A DNA stretch of 64,000 nucleotides, from positions 10,222,822 to 10,286,821 of the forward strand of contig NC_135570.1 in the NCBI RefSeq assembly GCF_964340395.1, in the 5' to 3' direction. The notes beneath the pieces are model-generated. The model saw nothing but the letters and a program-made list of their open reading frames with translations, was not told the DNA's origin and did no database searches. Made by a program: the position numbers and the translations under genes. Position 1 is the stretch's first letter. Every line of letters starts with the position of its first letter. Source of the stretch: Glandiceps talaboti (taxonomy: Eukaryota > Hemichordata > Enteropneusta > Spengelidae). Below are positions 25,768 to 35,394 of this stretch, in pieces.

Positions 25768-28700
25768 AGTAAATATGCATCTATCATTCCACCAATTTGC
25801 CAATCAAATCCATCCATCCATCCATCCATCCATCCATCCATCCATCCATCCATCTATCCATCCATCCATCCATCCATCCACCCACCCACCCATCCCTTTA
25901 CTAGATGTGCCTCCATCTACTGATCAAGTTCATCCATCTAATAGTTACACATTTTTTTACTATGTGAAAGTTCAATGGTGTTAATACCCTTGCTATCTAT
26001 TACTTTAAATTAAACATCAATATTTGTAATACCAGTAGTACTCAGAATGAAATTCTGTTAAAATATTTGATGATATAAATAAAGCCTGCTAGTCAGTGAT
26101 CTTTGTACACTTACTAAACAAAAAGACAAACAATCTGTATTTGATGCTGTCTTTTCACACTATCACTTAAACTGTATATAACCTACATGACTATATTTTA
26201 TCTATTTATATTAGGTGGAAGATAAAATTGCTGGTGGAATAACTAACATCATTGTGAATTATCGTGAGGATCCTGATTTGCAAGATTTGATAGATGGTAT
26301 TCAACAGTCGGTATGTATCCTACGACAAATGGGATTTCACTCACTAATAAAAACAACGTTTTTTCCTCGAGTCAGAGATGTAAAGAGAAAATAGTAACGT
26401 TATAGGAATTGGAGGTCAGAAATACAGTGTTATGGAGTTGATTTTGAGCCATATGATAGTTTTACAGAATATTAAAAGTAGTCCACATGATAGATGTAAA
26501 ATTTATTCATGAATATGAAAACTAAAATCAACCATATATTTCATGATTCAGAACTTTTGTCATGAAGAACTGGGTAAGGAGGATATTGAAAGTGTTGCTA
26601 CAGAACTGAACAATGTATTACAAGGTGCACATTCTGGTTAGAAACCCACTTCTGAATAGCGCCCCCAGTGGCCAGACTGATATTGTTTATTTTTCAGTGA
26701 CTGAAATATTGTGTACTGATCTTATTTCTTTCAGTTGCAATGTTGTGGAGGAGCAAGTTATCAGGATTGGGAAGTCAATGTGTACTTCAACTGTAGTATG
26801 GAAGAAAGAGGATCAAGGGAAGCGTGTGGTGTGCCTTATTCTTGTTGTATTGAAGCTGAAGTTGTAAGTCTAGCAATATTATCATGGGTAATTGTACATG
26901 CAGTGAGGGGAGGGGGAGGGGAGGGGGAGGGGAAGTGTTACCAAGCAACTACTCATCATAATTTGAAACCACACCAACCATTCAACCGTACTCATCAACA
27001 TCAACAAACATCTCAAATATTTGTAAATACTAGTTAAAGGGACACAGTTTGTTAAATTTTGTGTCTTTATCAATCTACTTCATACAATAAATATCTAATT
27101 TTTTTTGGTTTTACAGGATAACGTTGTCAATACACAGTGTGGCTATGATGTCAGAAAGTCAGAATTTGTAAGTATACATTCCTCTATTATTTCATTAATT
27201 TCATAATGTCTCTTTCTTGTCTCAAATTCAGATTTTTATCAACTTGAAAAAAACTTGTATCTCTTTCATATTTGTAAAAACAATAGTATAATTTATTTCA
27301 AAATATGAATTATACTGTTTATTTTTATTCATTACTTCCATGTTTTTAAAACCAAATTTTACTTATTTTCATTGGTCGTTTATATTTCCATATGTTGTGT
27401 TTTGTATTGGTATTATTGTCGTGTTTCTGACTAACCCAAAGTTTGATGAATTTTTTTGTGTGGTGTATGTGATTCACTTTTTTTTATTGTCACTCGTTAG
27501 AAATTAAAGTGAGAAGGATTGTATAATTTACTTTGTAATTATATTTTGTTAGTCTGTACAATCTGTGTTTTTGTTAAGAGATGATAAAAATCATGTTTGT
27601 ACATGTAAGGGGTAAGATGAATATAACCGGTAACACTGAAGTAAAGCACTTTCTCTATGTGCTACACTCATTTATAGCATTCATATTACAACTAGTAACA
27701 CCAAAGTAAAGCACTTTCTCTATGTGCTACACTCATTTATAGCATTCATATCAAGTGTAAAGGTATACTGTTTCATTTGCTAATACAATGAGTAATACTG
27801 AAGTAAAGCACTTTCTCTATGTGCTACACTTGCTTATAGCATTCATATCAAGTGTAAAAGTATACTGTTTCAATTGGTTTATTTACAAGCCTAGCATGTG
27901 GCCTTTCTAATGTGGTCAATTAGCAAATGAAACAGTATACTTTTACACTTGATATGGATGTTATAAATGATCGTGGTACATACAGAAAATGCTTTACTTT
28001 GGTGTTATGGGTTGTAGTTCAATGTAGTAGGATAATAAACTAAATTCTTTTAATTTGGGGTTGGGAGGTTGGTCCATTTTAGTTCTCATCCCACAAAAAT
28101 GATTTCACTATTAATTTGTTTTCTACCAAAATGAAACAGCAAAACAAAATCAGAGATTGTGATATAAGCAGGGTACATGTATTAAATAGGGATAGTTCTG
28201 AAATGATGGTCTGACATTAAAATAACATATCTGTTTAACAAAAGATAAATATGAACTTGTATATTGGTGGTAAACATCTTGCTAATGCAACTTGTAGGAA
28301 CTATATTTTGGAGAAAAATTATTATAATTTTTATATTTTTTTATATCATATTTTCAATAATATGTAGCATTATCGTTCTAACTTGAAACATGGGAAACAT
28401 AAATTATAAAATTGCTTGCATTCTTGTGAATGTTTATAGCGTATATAAGATCAAATTTTTCAAAAATATGTAGAATTCTAGTTGATGTGATAATTTTTAG
28501 CATGGGACAACAAAAATGATCACTGTTCACTTCTATATTTTCTTCTCAATAACATGAACACTCTCACCTTATGATACAGTTCACCCACAGGTCAAAGGTC
28601 ATGAGGTAGAATTTGTATTTGCATACACAATACACTTTTATATTCAAACTACAAAGTGCATGGTTGATTGACCTTTGCTTGACCTTTACTTGACCTTTCA

Positions 28701-30335
28701 CCTCAATTATTCATTATTTTCCTCTCCTTGCAAGTTGGTCAACTGTAAAAGTAAAATTTTGTAATCTCTGATTTCTGTGATTTTTCATAACAATTTCTTT
28801 CACAGCAAGTCTGTAGTCAGAATGATACCATTTTCATTTGACCTTTGACCCATGAATTAGTTTAAATTTTTTCTAAAATGTTGCATCTTAAATGTCTAAT
28901 TATATTGTATTCATCCTAGCCTGTAGCTATTTTCACTTTTACGTGGCTTTATATGGCATGTTTATGCTATAGTTTGGCTTGCTAAAGTTTTTTGTTTTGT
29001 TTTTGGCAATAAAATTTCATAATGAAGCTTATCTGCAATATTCCATATCTCATCCCCATGTGTGATTTTTGATAAAAAACATAAGAAATTATTCAATGCA
29101 TTTTTATCTACAACTTATTCTCTTCTTCAAGACACTGTTTTATATCTTATATCTAATGTAAACACACATGGATGAAATGATGGAGTGGTACAATGCTGTT
29201 GAACATGTATAGACATCTATTTGAGAAAAATTATTGATATGTTATACTGCCCTCTAGTGTCTGAGTTGATCCACTGTTGTCATTTTTGTTAACTTTATGC
29301 ACTATTAAATCTTATCCATGAAGATAAAAATTAAAAATGCAAAAGTTCAGAAAATGCCTACAATTTTAGTTAGATTATGCAGAGCATTGACGAAAGGAAG
29401 TAATACACACCATACTAAAGTACGTATTTTAATATTTTCACCTGGAAAGTTGACCAAAAAAGTTCCAGAATCATATGTGCTTTGCAAATGCATTTTTGAA
29501 CTAAGAAAAGAAAGATGTTTGCTGGCAATTTATTCAAAATCTCGAATCAAATTGTAGGGAAATAAGTTGGTTGTACAAATACATTTCTCCCTATATGCAT
29601 CATGTTGGGTGTATGTATGCGGTGTTTTTTGTTTCAAGGTGGCTTGGTTGGTGCTCAGAGGTGATGGGTCAATATGTTTGCAGTCTAGTTACGATACTAA
29701 TTATCACATTTGGTTGAATATGGTGATATTGTTACACTGCCCTCTAGTGTCTGTGTTGATACACTGTTGTCAATTGTGTTTACCTTGTGCACCAATCTTT
29801 AAACAGTTCTGGTTCTCTTCAGAGGTGGAATCTGTCAGAGGATTGTAATGTATTTCTATTCTTCTGATGGTATAGCTGTAATGGTAGGAAGTAACTGTGT
29901 TGAGACGTACAACATCACTGGACTATCTCACATAAGATTCAACCACTTCTTGAGTTTACAGTGGTTTAGAAATCACTAGCTTGACTTTGCTTAATAACAG
30001 AAGAGAAGCATCAAATCATTAATTAACTTATTACATTCATTGTTACCATGGCTACAACCTCTATCCTGTCATGTACATTCCCCTCCTATTTCTCTTTTAT
30101 CATCACCACCACCACTATTGCCATCATCATTATAACCACCACCAACACTGTTTTCATTATTCCAACCATCATAATCCCCATCATCATAATCCCCATCATT
30201 GCTGTTGTCATCATTATTACTATTGTTGTGATCATCATTACCACCATCACCCCCATCATCAACACCATCATTGTTGTTGTCACTGCCATCATCATCATCA
30301 TCATCATCCTCATCCTCATCCTCATCATCATCACC

Positions 30336-30369
<34 letters not shown>

Positions 30370-31504
30370 TCATCATTGTTGTCATCGTCATCATCACCAC
30401 CACTACCAACACTATCATCGTCACCACAACCACCATTATTGTCATCTTTATGAATACTGTTTAATAATTCAATTTTATTGACCGACATACATTATCAAAT
30501 TTTCATAATTTTCATGTAATAGTTTTTAAATACAGGAATAAAGTCAGTCCTATGGCTAGAAACTTTGATTTCAACCAAAACACGGTATTAAATAAATGAA
30601 GAAAAATTGCAAACTATATTGTGTAGTCTAACTCTATACCAATCTGATTAAAATTTGATGTAGTGAACTAGGTGCAATTTCTTTATTTATTTCTTACCTT
30701 TATTGTCGTTTGTTCTTTTCTTGTTCTGTGAGCACCTGATACCTACAGCTGACACAATACCAAAAAGGTGTTCTAGTGTCAAATGAGAGCACTGAGGGAA
30801 TTTACTCAATGAATGAGAACGCATAATGAGCTGACACATACCGTACAGTACTTCAGAGTGCTCTGTTTGAAAAGAACTCGAGCACAGAACACAGACAACG
30901 ATGTTATTGTTTTTATAAAAAAAGAATATCTTCTATCTATACAGGACACTTCATGTACTCTTTACTATTATGTAAATCTTTGTTTGTTCATTCACCAGCT
31001 GTATACCACCATAATTAGTAGTAATCAACAGTAGCGTAGAAAAGTTCTAATGTTGATGGTTTTGATTTGTTGAAGGATAACACAAGGTCTGAGATCATCT
31101 TTGAAACAGGCTGTGTGCCAGCATTTAAGTCTTGGCTTGAGACAAATCTGATCATCGTTGGAGCTATAGCCATTGGTATTGCATTATTACAGGTATGTTA
31201 TTGACTACTGCACACACTGGCATAATAGTATGTAACTGGTTTGAGTTTTCACTAAGATAATAGTGCCTATGATAATATATAGTGACTGTAATGGCCTGGC
31301 CTGGTCTGGTAGCCCCTGACTCAGACAAACAGTCCATAGACACAGACACTTACAGATAATAGTGCCTATGTTAGTCACTGTAATGGCCTGGCCGACCCCT
31401 ATCCAGACAAACACAGACAGACAGACAGACAGACAGACACACCCTCACACAGACACACACATCGTCACACATACATACACAAACACACATATACACACAC
31501 ACAT

Positions 31505-31559
<55 letters not shown>

Positions 31560-31732
31560 GACAAGAATACATAAACATAAGAACTGGGGAATTAGGAGAG
31601 AAATATGTTTGTGACTTTGAAGTAAGTAGTGGTTGACAACCTCTCAAAGGTGGACAGTTTTGAGTCCTAGTTGGTCTCATCTGCCAGCCAGCATTTGGCA
31701 CAACCCTGTGCACACACACACACACCCACACG

Positions 31733-31791
<59 letters not shown>

Positions 31792-32095
31792 GTACATTGT
31801 ACATGCTCATCACTTGTAAATCTTCTTTTATTATCTCAACTCACATAAAAATTACAAGTAAAGTGATTCCATTTTCAACAAATTTATTTTGGCACACAAA
31901 AAATTTTCATTTTGGCAAAACAAGCTAAATTTATTTATATTTATAGCTAAAATACATACTTCCACAGTATTTCCTTTTTATGTGAGATTTCTAACTATCT
32001 GTTGATTGTTTTTTTTTCAGATCTGTGGAATCTGTTTTGCACAGAACTTGGTCAATGATATCAGAGAGCAAAGGGCCAAGTGGAGGTACAACTAA
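2677..32095 (+). CDS. Tetraspanin, TspanC8 class (TSPAN33/5/14-like), 9 exons
   Basis: Exons: 2677-2763, 12443-12493, 23559-23702, 25282-25356, 26215-26310, 26735-26863, 27117-27167, 31076-31192, 32021-32095. All introns are phase 0 with GT-AG ends, giving 274 aa with a single stop. Four membrane segments are visible at about 17-41, 63-84, 95-115 and 231-256. The short extracellular loop carries an N-I-T sequon. The large loop has CCG at 154-156, CGVPYSCC, and exactly eight cysteines, which defines the TspanC8 group. Members of that group bind ADAM10, assist its exit from the ER and steer its substrate choice (Notch, cadherins); this is family knowledge. The wording [23 protein letters not shown] and [10 protein letters not shown] leans to TSPAN33, while the C-terminal half fits TSPAN5/14 equally well, so no single symbol is given. 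The usual W before QCCG is L. Length is normal for the family (268-283 aa). Confidence 0.95.
3590..3870 (-). mobile_element. MITE, reversed copy of the 53850-54215 family
   Basis: Reading the minus strand gives the same order of words as 53850-54215: GTATTTGCACTGYAGTGCAATA, then TGCATGCAAATGATATGCAAAT, then CTCATGCTTGCAGTGTTTTC with TGCACTTTCACTT. There is no coding capacity. Confidence 0.7.
5158..5555 (+). repeat. Tandem duplication, about 190 bp x 2
   Basis: Two copies run from CCCGGACCAGTGCCTTAAAA through GGTACTGGTCC(A/G)ACAGACCAGAC with few differences, followed by a short third partial copy (GACCCAGGACCAGTG). Each copy ends in a GGTCC/GGACC-rich part that can fold. Origin unknown. Confidence 0.85.
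7240..7492 (+). repeat. Minisatellite, about 26 bp unit, about 10 copies
   Basis: The unit is near AGCCTAGCAACCATATCACA plus ATTATC, with alternating ACATCACAGTT and ATATCACAATT variants. The variants fall in blocks, which suggests expansion by slippage or unequal exchange of multi-unit blocks. Confidence 0.9.
7673..8777 (+). mobile_element. Element with AGTCCCCGC termini and internal 150 bp tandem repeats
   Basis: It opens with AGTCCCCGCGGACGAAGTCC, which forms a hairpin (CCGCGGAC/GTCCGG), followed by a (CCGT)n stretch. It closes with GCGGGGACT, the inverted copy of the start. In between, a unit of 149-151 bp beginning near ACAGATCTCATTCA is repeated about five times. The unit is open in several frames but has no coding signal. 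Similar GCGGGGACT-bounded repeats are common in marine invertebrate genomes (recollection, not searched). Confidence 0.65.
9090..9375 (+). repeat. G-rich degenerate VNTR with a poly-G run
   Basis: Loose repeats of GGTGGAA, GGGTATGGTGG and GATGGCCCAG end in a run of about 17 G (9345-9361). The strand has quadruplex potential and the region is likely a sequencing or assembly hazard. Confidence 0.7.
10870..11160. mobile_element. Imperfect palindromic MITE
   Basis: ACAGGCACTTGTTTCC near 10889 and GGAAACAAGTGCCTGTGTGG near 11114 are inverted. So are ATTGAGATACTTGGCAAATAAT (about 10945) and its complement (about 11042). The right end is duplicated (two GGAAACAAGTGCCTGTGTGG copies in tandem). Confidence 0.7.
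12443..12493 (+). CDS. Tetraspanin exon 2 (aa 30-46)
   Basis: Encodes [17 protein letters not shown], the end of transmembrane segment 1 and start of the short loop. It matches the LGIGLWAW block of TSPAN5/14. The 51 nt exon is flanked by TTACACAG and GTATTG. Confidence 0.93.
14358..14785. mobile_element. MITE related to 22098-22673
   Basis: The ends are inverted (TACTCTGGTAACTGAGCCTT against AGGCTCGACTTATACCAGA), with CTTTGGTTTGCTAAGATAG inverted as well. The interior shares the order CTTGCAGTGTAC, then CCAATGTTTACACTATC, with the 22098-22673 element. It lacks that element's inner palindrome. Confidence 0.65.
15581..16024. mobile_element. MITE with about 70 bp terminal inverted repeats
   Basis: ATCAGTCTGTAGCAGTATGT at the left is the inverted, slightly diverged copy of the right end (ACTACATACTACTACATACTG). 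The match continues through GTACAATG, CACTATGAAT and GAGTGAGAAAAAT. The unique interior has no coding signal. Confidence 0.75.
16073..16105 (+). other. G-quadruplex-prone tract
   Basis: Consecutive runs of three to six G are separated by single T or A. It lies just beyond the preceding MITE. Confidence 0.6.
18240..18440 (+). mobile_element. Partial MITE of the 53850-54215 family
   Basis: It shares CACAGAGAACACTG, GCTAGCACTTATGTAAAT, GAGTACGCCACACTTGCA and GGCTCTGTCATA, in order, with the right half of the copies at 41325 and 53850. The left half is missing. Confidence 0.6.
20050..20170. mobile_element. Small palindromic element
   Basis: TTATTCCCCAATATTTTT (about 20051) and AAAAATATTGGGGAATAA (about 20153) are near-perfect inverted ends around a 75 bp core that includes AGTGAC/GTCACT. 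Confidence 0.7.
20758..20944. mobile_element. Palindromic MITE, CAATCTGATTAAAAT family, best copy
   Basis: The two 90 bp arms pair almost throughout: CAATCTGATTAAAATCTGAT at the left against ATCAGATTCTAATCAGATTG at the right. The inner TTTGTGTCGTTTGTTT pairs with AAACAAACGACACAAA, and CCGGGTG with CACCCGG. Other copies lie at about 30640, 36375 and 52260. Confidence 0.85.
22098..22673. mobile_element. Nested palindromic MITE (one foldback inside another)
   Basis: The outer inverted ends are TACTACTCTGGCAACCAAGG and its complement (CTCAATTGCCAGAGTAGTA). Inside sits a second, nearly complete palindrome (about 22221-22483) with ATGGTATTATTCCAG, ACAAAATAA, ATATTTCAAAAAATACCA and CATTGTTG each mirrored around TATATA. 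The outer part matches 14358-14785; the inner arm matches 397-457. The structure suggests insertion of one foldback element into another, then co-mobilisation. Confidence 0.8.
23161..23221 (+). other. G-rich tract upstream of exon 3
   Basis: Many GGG/GGGG runs on the sense strand, about 340 nt before the exon 3 acceptor. Quadruplex formation in the pre-mRNA is possible. Confidence 0.5.
23559..23702 (+). CDS. Tetraspanin exon 3 (aa 47-94)
   Basis: Encodes the short extracellular loop with the N-I-T glycosylation sequon, transmembrane segment 2 ([17 protein letters not shown]), and the intracellular CIGALREN motif that is near-invariant among TSPAN5/14/15/33. Acceptor TTTAG, donor GTAAGT. Confidence 0.95.
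23703..25281 (+). other. Tetraspanin intron 3
   Basis: Holds the 77 bp minisatellite at 24052-24490. The rest is AT-rich, with a weak CTCF-like GAGGGCGCC word at 25084-25092. Confidence 0.75.
24052..24490 (+). repeat. Minisatellite, about 77 bp unit, 6 copies
   Basis: CTTGATGTCCATGTGTAAAC recurs at 24081, 24164, 24242, 24319, 24392 and 24467. The flanking TACTAGATATTGATGGTA and GAATCAACTGAAT are repeated with it. A 105-codon minus-strand open frame here is only the repeat read through. Confidence 0.9.
25282..25356 (+). CDS. Tetraspanin exon 4 (aa 95-119)
   Basis: Encodes transmembrane segment 3 and FVYKDW, the conserved entry to the large loop. The reading frame stays open into the following intron as far as 25923, so the homology-supported donor GTAAGT at 25357 is decisive. 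Confidence 0.94.
25357..26214 (+). other. Tetraspanin intron 4, microsatellite-rich
   Basis: Most of the intron is the compound simple repeat listed next; the remainder is AT-rich. Confidence 0.8.
25499..25890 (+). repeat. Compound microsatellite (AT)n-(TGTC)n-(TATC)n-(CATC)n
   Basis: Four blocks follow each other: AT (25499-25557), TGTC (about 25597-25640), TATC (about 25681-25766) and CATC (about 25808-25889). Three long open frames across it are artefacts of 4 bp periodicity without stops. Confidence 0.95.
26215..26310 (+). CDS. Tetraspanin exon 5 (aa 120-151)
   Basis: Encodes the first helices of the large loop, including [13 protein letters not shown], which matches the YRDDxDLQNLID block of TspanC8 proteins. 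Confidence 0.95.
26658..26675 (-). promoter_or_regulatory. CTCF-like motif in intron 5
   Basis: The reverse strand reads CTGGCCACTGGGGGCGCT, one change from the extended CTCF consensus TGGCCASYAGRKGGCGCT. It lies 60 bp before exon 6. Confidence 0.5.
26735..26863 (+). CDS. Tetraspanin exon 6 (aa 152-194), CCG and CGVPYSCC
   Basis: Carries six of the eight loop cysteines, an N-C-S sequon (YFNCS) and the TspanC8 signature CGVPYSCC. The residue before Q-C-C-G is L where most family members have W or a similar large residue. Confidence 0.96.
26903..26933 (+). other. (GGGGAG)n tract 40 nt after the exon 6 donor
   Basis: Five G-runs of four to five are separated by A or AG on the sense strand. Such intronic G-runs near donors can bind hnRNP F/H or fold as a quadruplex; the effect here is inference. 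Confidence 0.6.
27117..27167 (+). CDS. Tetraspanin exon 7 (aa 195-211)
   Basis: Encodes [17 protein letters not shown] with the seventh loop cysteine. It aligns with the VINTQCGYD block of TSPAN5. Acceptor TTTACAG, donor GTAAGT. Confidence 0.94.
27627..28019. mobile_element. Foldback MITE with triplicated left arm
   Basis: The left-arm segment ACTGAAGTAAAGCACTTTCT to ATAGCATTCATATCAAG occurs three times in tandem (starting about 27633, 27698 and 27796). The single right arm (GAAACAGTATACTTTTACAC to TGCTTTACTTTGGTGTTA) is its inverted complement. A simpler copy is at 47213-47512. Confidence 0.85.
29238..29310 (+). repeat. First copy of a dispersed duplicate with CTCF-like word
   Basis: GATATGTTATACTGCCCTCT and what follows recur at about 29728 with small changes (TAGTGTCTG, GTTGAT, CACTGTTGTCA). 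The word at 29248-29262 reads GACACTAGAGGGCAG on the reverse strand, close to a CTCF core. Confidence 0.65.
29728..29808 (+). repeat. Second copy of the dispersed duplicate
   Basis: It is the partner of 29238-29310, 490 bp apart, same orientation. The CTCF-like word at 29738-29752 is unchanged while the flanks have drifted. Confidence 0.65.
30098..30455 (+). repeat. Imperfect (ATC)n/(ACC)n trinucleotide array
   Basis: About 350 bp of CAT/CAC/ATT triplets. Long open frames on both strands (His-rich, Ile/Thr-rich, Asp-rich, Met-rich) come from the period of three and lack any splice or codon signal of a gene. Confidence 0.93.
30640..30735 (+). mobile_element. Half copy of the CAATCTGATTAAAAT MITE
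   Basis: CAATCTGATTAAAATTTGATG is followed by TTATTGTCGTTTGTTCTTTT, as in the left arm of 20758-20944. The right arm is absent. Confidence 0.6.
31076..31192 (+). CDS. Tetraspanin exon 8 (aa 212-250)
   Basis: Encodes the end of the large loop with the eighth cysteine (ETGCVP) and most of transmembrane segment 4. The acceptor has a weak pyrimidine tract (TTGTTGAAG), but phase, homology and the GTATGT donor support it. Confidence 0.93.
31193..32020 (+). other. Tetraspanin intron 8 with (AC)n and (GACA)n
   Basis: Contains a 70 bp duplicated segment (GATAATAGTGCCTATG with GTGACTGTAATGGCCTGGCC) ahead of the microsatellites. The simple repeats are (GACA)n about 31408-31439, (AC)n about 31500-31553 and (AC)n about 31711-31788. 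Open frames here are repeat artefacts. Confidence 0.85.
32021..32095 (+). CDS. Tetraspanin exon 9 (aa 251-274) and stop
   Basis: Encodes [20 protein letters not shown] plus four residues and TAA at 32093. The short cytoplasmic tail matches the LAQNLVSDI ending of TSPAN5/14. The CxxC at the membrane edge may be palmitoylated, as is usual for tetraspanins. Confidence 0.94.
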   Translation: MCGICFAQNLVNDIREQRAKWRYN

Positions 32096-32999
32096 AGAAT
32101 CAAGGGTGGTTGCACTCCTGCTGTGGAAGAATTAAAAAAAAATATTAAGAAGAGAAAAAAAGTGATTTGTATGGAATTGTGAATTCTGCAGTTGTTGTGC
32201 AGTCACCTTTTAGTACTGGGCATCAATAGTGTACTACTGTTCTGCTGCATGTTAAAGTAACACAGTCTGTAAATTTGTCGTTCCTGGTAGTTATTCTTGT
32301 TCTGTATTGAAATATCTTTAGGTCAAACTGTTCAAACATATCGCATCATTACTAATGAAAATTGCAACTCACAGAGTCAAAAATTTCTTGGAAGTTAATC
32401 CCCAAATTTTTGTAGAGTAGAGTCACAAGGAATTTAGATACAAATTTAAAATTACATTATCATAATAAATACTATTTTTTGGTACCAAAAATACTAGAAA
32501 TGTTTTAAAAGTCTTTCTGTGGTGTACATATTTTTGGTACCAAAATCTACTAAAAATATCACAATTTGGTTTATGACAATTTGTTTTGTGATGTATATAC
32601 TCCAACTTGAGATTTTCAATTAAATTTCAGTATGTTTTATGAGTATGTGTATATTGTAAACTGACTTTTAACAAAAAATTGGAATTCAGAATCAGTTACA
32701 GACTGTGTTACTTTAAGTTTATGATTTATTTGTAGTGGACCTTCTTTTTGGCATATATTTTTGAAATGCTAAATGTAAGATATAAGATTTGATATTTGCT
32801 GCTTGCTACCCAGCCTTTGTTTTGTTTTGCTTATTTTATCCCAAAGTTTCAGATGTTATGGAATATGTTCGCATGTTTTGTTACTTATGCTTTATGGTCA
32901 TATTTCTGAATTTAAAAAAAAAATAAGTATGGGTAATTTTTTGTTTTGTTAAATTTTCAAGATTGAAAAATGGATGTTAAAGACAATATATAAAAACAT

Positions 33000-33018
33000 T
33001 CATGCATACATACATACA

Positions 33019-33050
<32 letters not shown>

Positions 33051-33265
33051 CATACATGCGTACGTACATACATACATACATACATACATACATACATACA
33101 TACACACACACACATACATACATACGTACATGCATACATACATACATACATACATACATACATACATACATACATACATACATACAATGTATGTACATAC
33201 ATACATACATGCAAGCGTGCGTGCGTGCACGCATGCATGCATGCATGCATACATATATACATACA
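33000..33265 (+). repeat. (CATA)n microsatellite with CATG/CGTG variants
   Basis: About 265 bp of 4 bp repeats, interrupted by CACA and by a GCATGCATGC part at the right. Five overlapping open frames on both strands are artefacts. Confidence 0.96.
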
Positions 33266-35394
33266 TACACATAAATACACAAATGCTTTCCTAACCCTTT
33301 TTCCCTATTTTTTTGTTCTTTTTTAGTTAAATATAGATGTGCATGTTTTGATAAAATGATTATTTGCATATAATTAGCAAGTTGCAAACCCTTATATTGC
33401 ATGGTTTAAATTCCTCCTCAGTCGCAGACAGTATACAAACGTATTGATGACCAGTTCACAGCACTATATTCTTTGTTGAATCTGCCCTTTGCCTTTCTGC
33501 GATAGTCGCATGTCGTATTATCTGTGTCTCTGTTTGCTTTGGGTGTGTCACCCCAGCAAATTGAGATACAGGTATTCCCATGCACGCTGTAAGACTGTAA
33601 CCCCCTGCAATTTGAAGTGGTACAATCCAGCCATTGATCATTATAATATATTGATTGAATCGTACCATTATGATCAAGGGGTGATCAGTTCATCTACAAG
33701 AAGGCCAAGTACAGAATGGCAATGATAAATTTACATGAGACAAATGAGGCTGTCCTTTTAGGGGCTGGACAAGTATTTCTTATAGAGATTTTTACGATAG
33801 ATTTTATGCTTGTTGGGCCTTCAGGGTTAAGATTTTAACCAAATACACTACAATACATTATATATAAATGAGATAGGGAAATCTATATAAGGTTAAACCT
33901 GTACACGTATTTTATGTAGCACCATGATAATTTAATGGGAATGAACTAGCATCTGTTTCCAAATTACTAAATTATTGAATGCCATTTTTAGACTGAGATA
34001 AATCAAACAAATGGTACAAATTGAGCTAAATTTAGTTACCATGGTATTATGGAAAATTCTCTACCTTTGACCCAGAATCTAACATAATATCAGATAATGT
34101 GTAATGTTGTAGGTTTTTTTGCTCTAAAGAAAAACTGTTTGATGGTGTATTTGTGAAGTCCGTGTATTTTCTTTGTCTGATTGCCATTTTCAAAGCAAGA
34201 TATGTTATATTTTGATGTGCAGCTTCGTGGGATTTATTCACACACAAAAAATAAAACTTATGGAAATAGTAATATCCTATCTACATATTGCATCTTTATT
34301 TTTATTATACTTTATGAGGTTTTTTCAAAAATTTATCTTAAAAAGACAGGGTTATGGTTTATATTTCTGTGGTTGAATTGATATATTTTGATTCTGTTAT
34401 TGATAGCATAATTATTATAATCTAATAGTATTCATAATTCATTTACCATATATGGAAACAAGGTCTGTGTAATACATGTATCTGGGTCACTTGTTCATCT
34501 GTTACCAAATATGGAAAATACATTTTCCCTTATATGGTATTAGGGATACTTATTACCAAATATGGAATTGGTACTCTGCCATATATGTTATCAAGGTACC
34601 CAAATATGGTGAAAGTTGTTTCGCATGTGAAACCTGAATGTCACATAGTTTCAAACACTGATCAAAAAATGGTTGAATGATATTTTCAAATGTACTTAAT
34701 GTAAGAAGTTGGGTACATTTTTACAGCGAATTCATGTGTCAGGGGTTTAAATAAATGATTGGTAACTGATGTACTACACATCATATTTTTTCTAAAAGTA
34801 TTTTGACAGCTGTGAATAACATGCTGAATTTGAATTTAGTAGGTAAAAATGTATACAAGTACATTGTACATATTGAAATACAAGGTATAAAAAGTCACCG
34901 AGGCTGACACATAAAAGTATTTTAAAAAACACTTATTTCCAATGTGGTCCTCATAGGGTAATATTCAAAACACTGCATTAAACAGTGGTATAGAGAAAAG
35001 TGTATTACAATAAACATGACAGAAAACTAATTAGAGTAATAAAATACACAAAAACTAGACCTACAATAATAAAACGATCTAGCATGAATAGTTTTATGTT
35101 CACACATACAACAGACATTGCCAAACTTTTGACTAGATTAACTTCAGTATCATAAATTTACTCTTTGTGTGTTTTTTGTTGTATTTATATCATAGTACTG
35201 AGTTGCAGTATTTTAGTCAAGTAGCACGTTAAGATTTACAATATAGTTGCTTTTATACAAATTTTAACTTTATCGTGGTTGAGAACTGTTTAGAGCTTGC
35301 CAAACACAAAAATGTTTTGGAGGGCTTGCTTTGGTTTTCTCTCCATCTGTATTATTAGTAATTTTGTGACATGTACTTGTAGCTATGTCACTTG

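Larger units (their letters stand above)
27168..31075 (+). other. Tetraspanin intron 7 (3.9 kb)
   Basis: Contains a foldback MITE (27627-28019), a duplicated 80 bp segment with CTCF-like words (29238 and 29728), a long ATC/ACC trinucleotide array (30098-30455) and a half MITE (30640-30735). No exon is seen. Confidence 0.75.

Noticed and set aside
25294-25923. 209-codon frame starting in tetraspanin exon 4.
   Set aside because: Its first 21 codons are the real exon; the rest is intron with microsatellites. The donor at 25357 and homology show the true exon end.
30069-30488. Long His-rich, Asp-rich and Met-rich open frames.
   Set aside because: All derive from one ATC/ACC trinucleotide array open in every frame on both strands, inside a tetraspanin intron.
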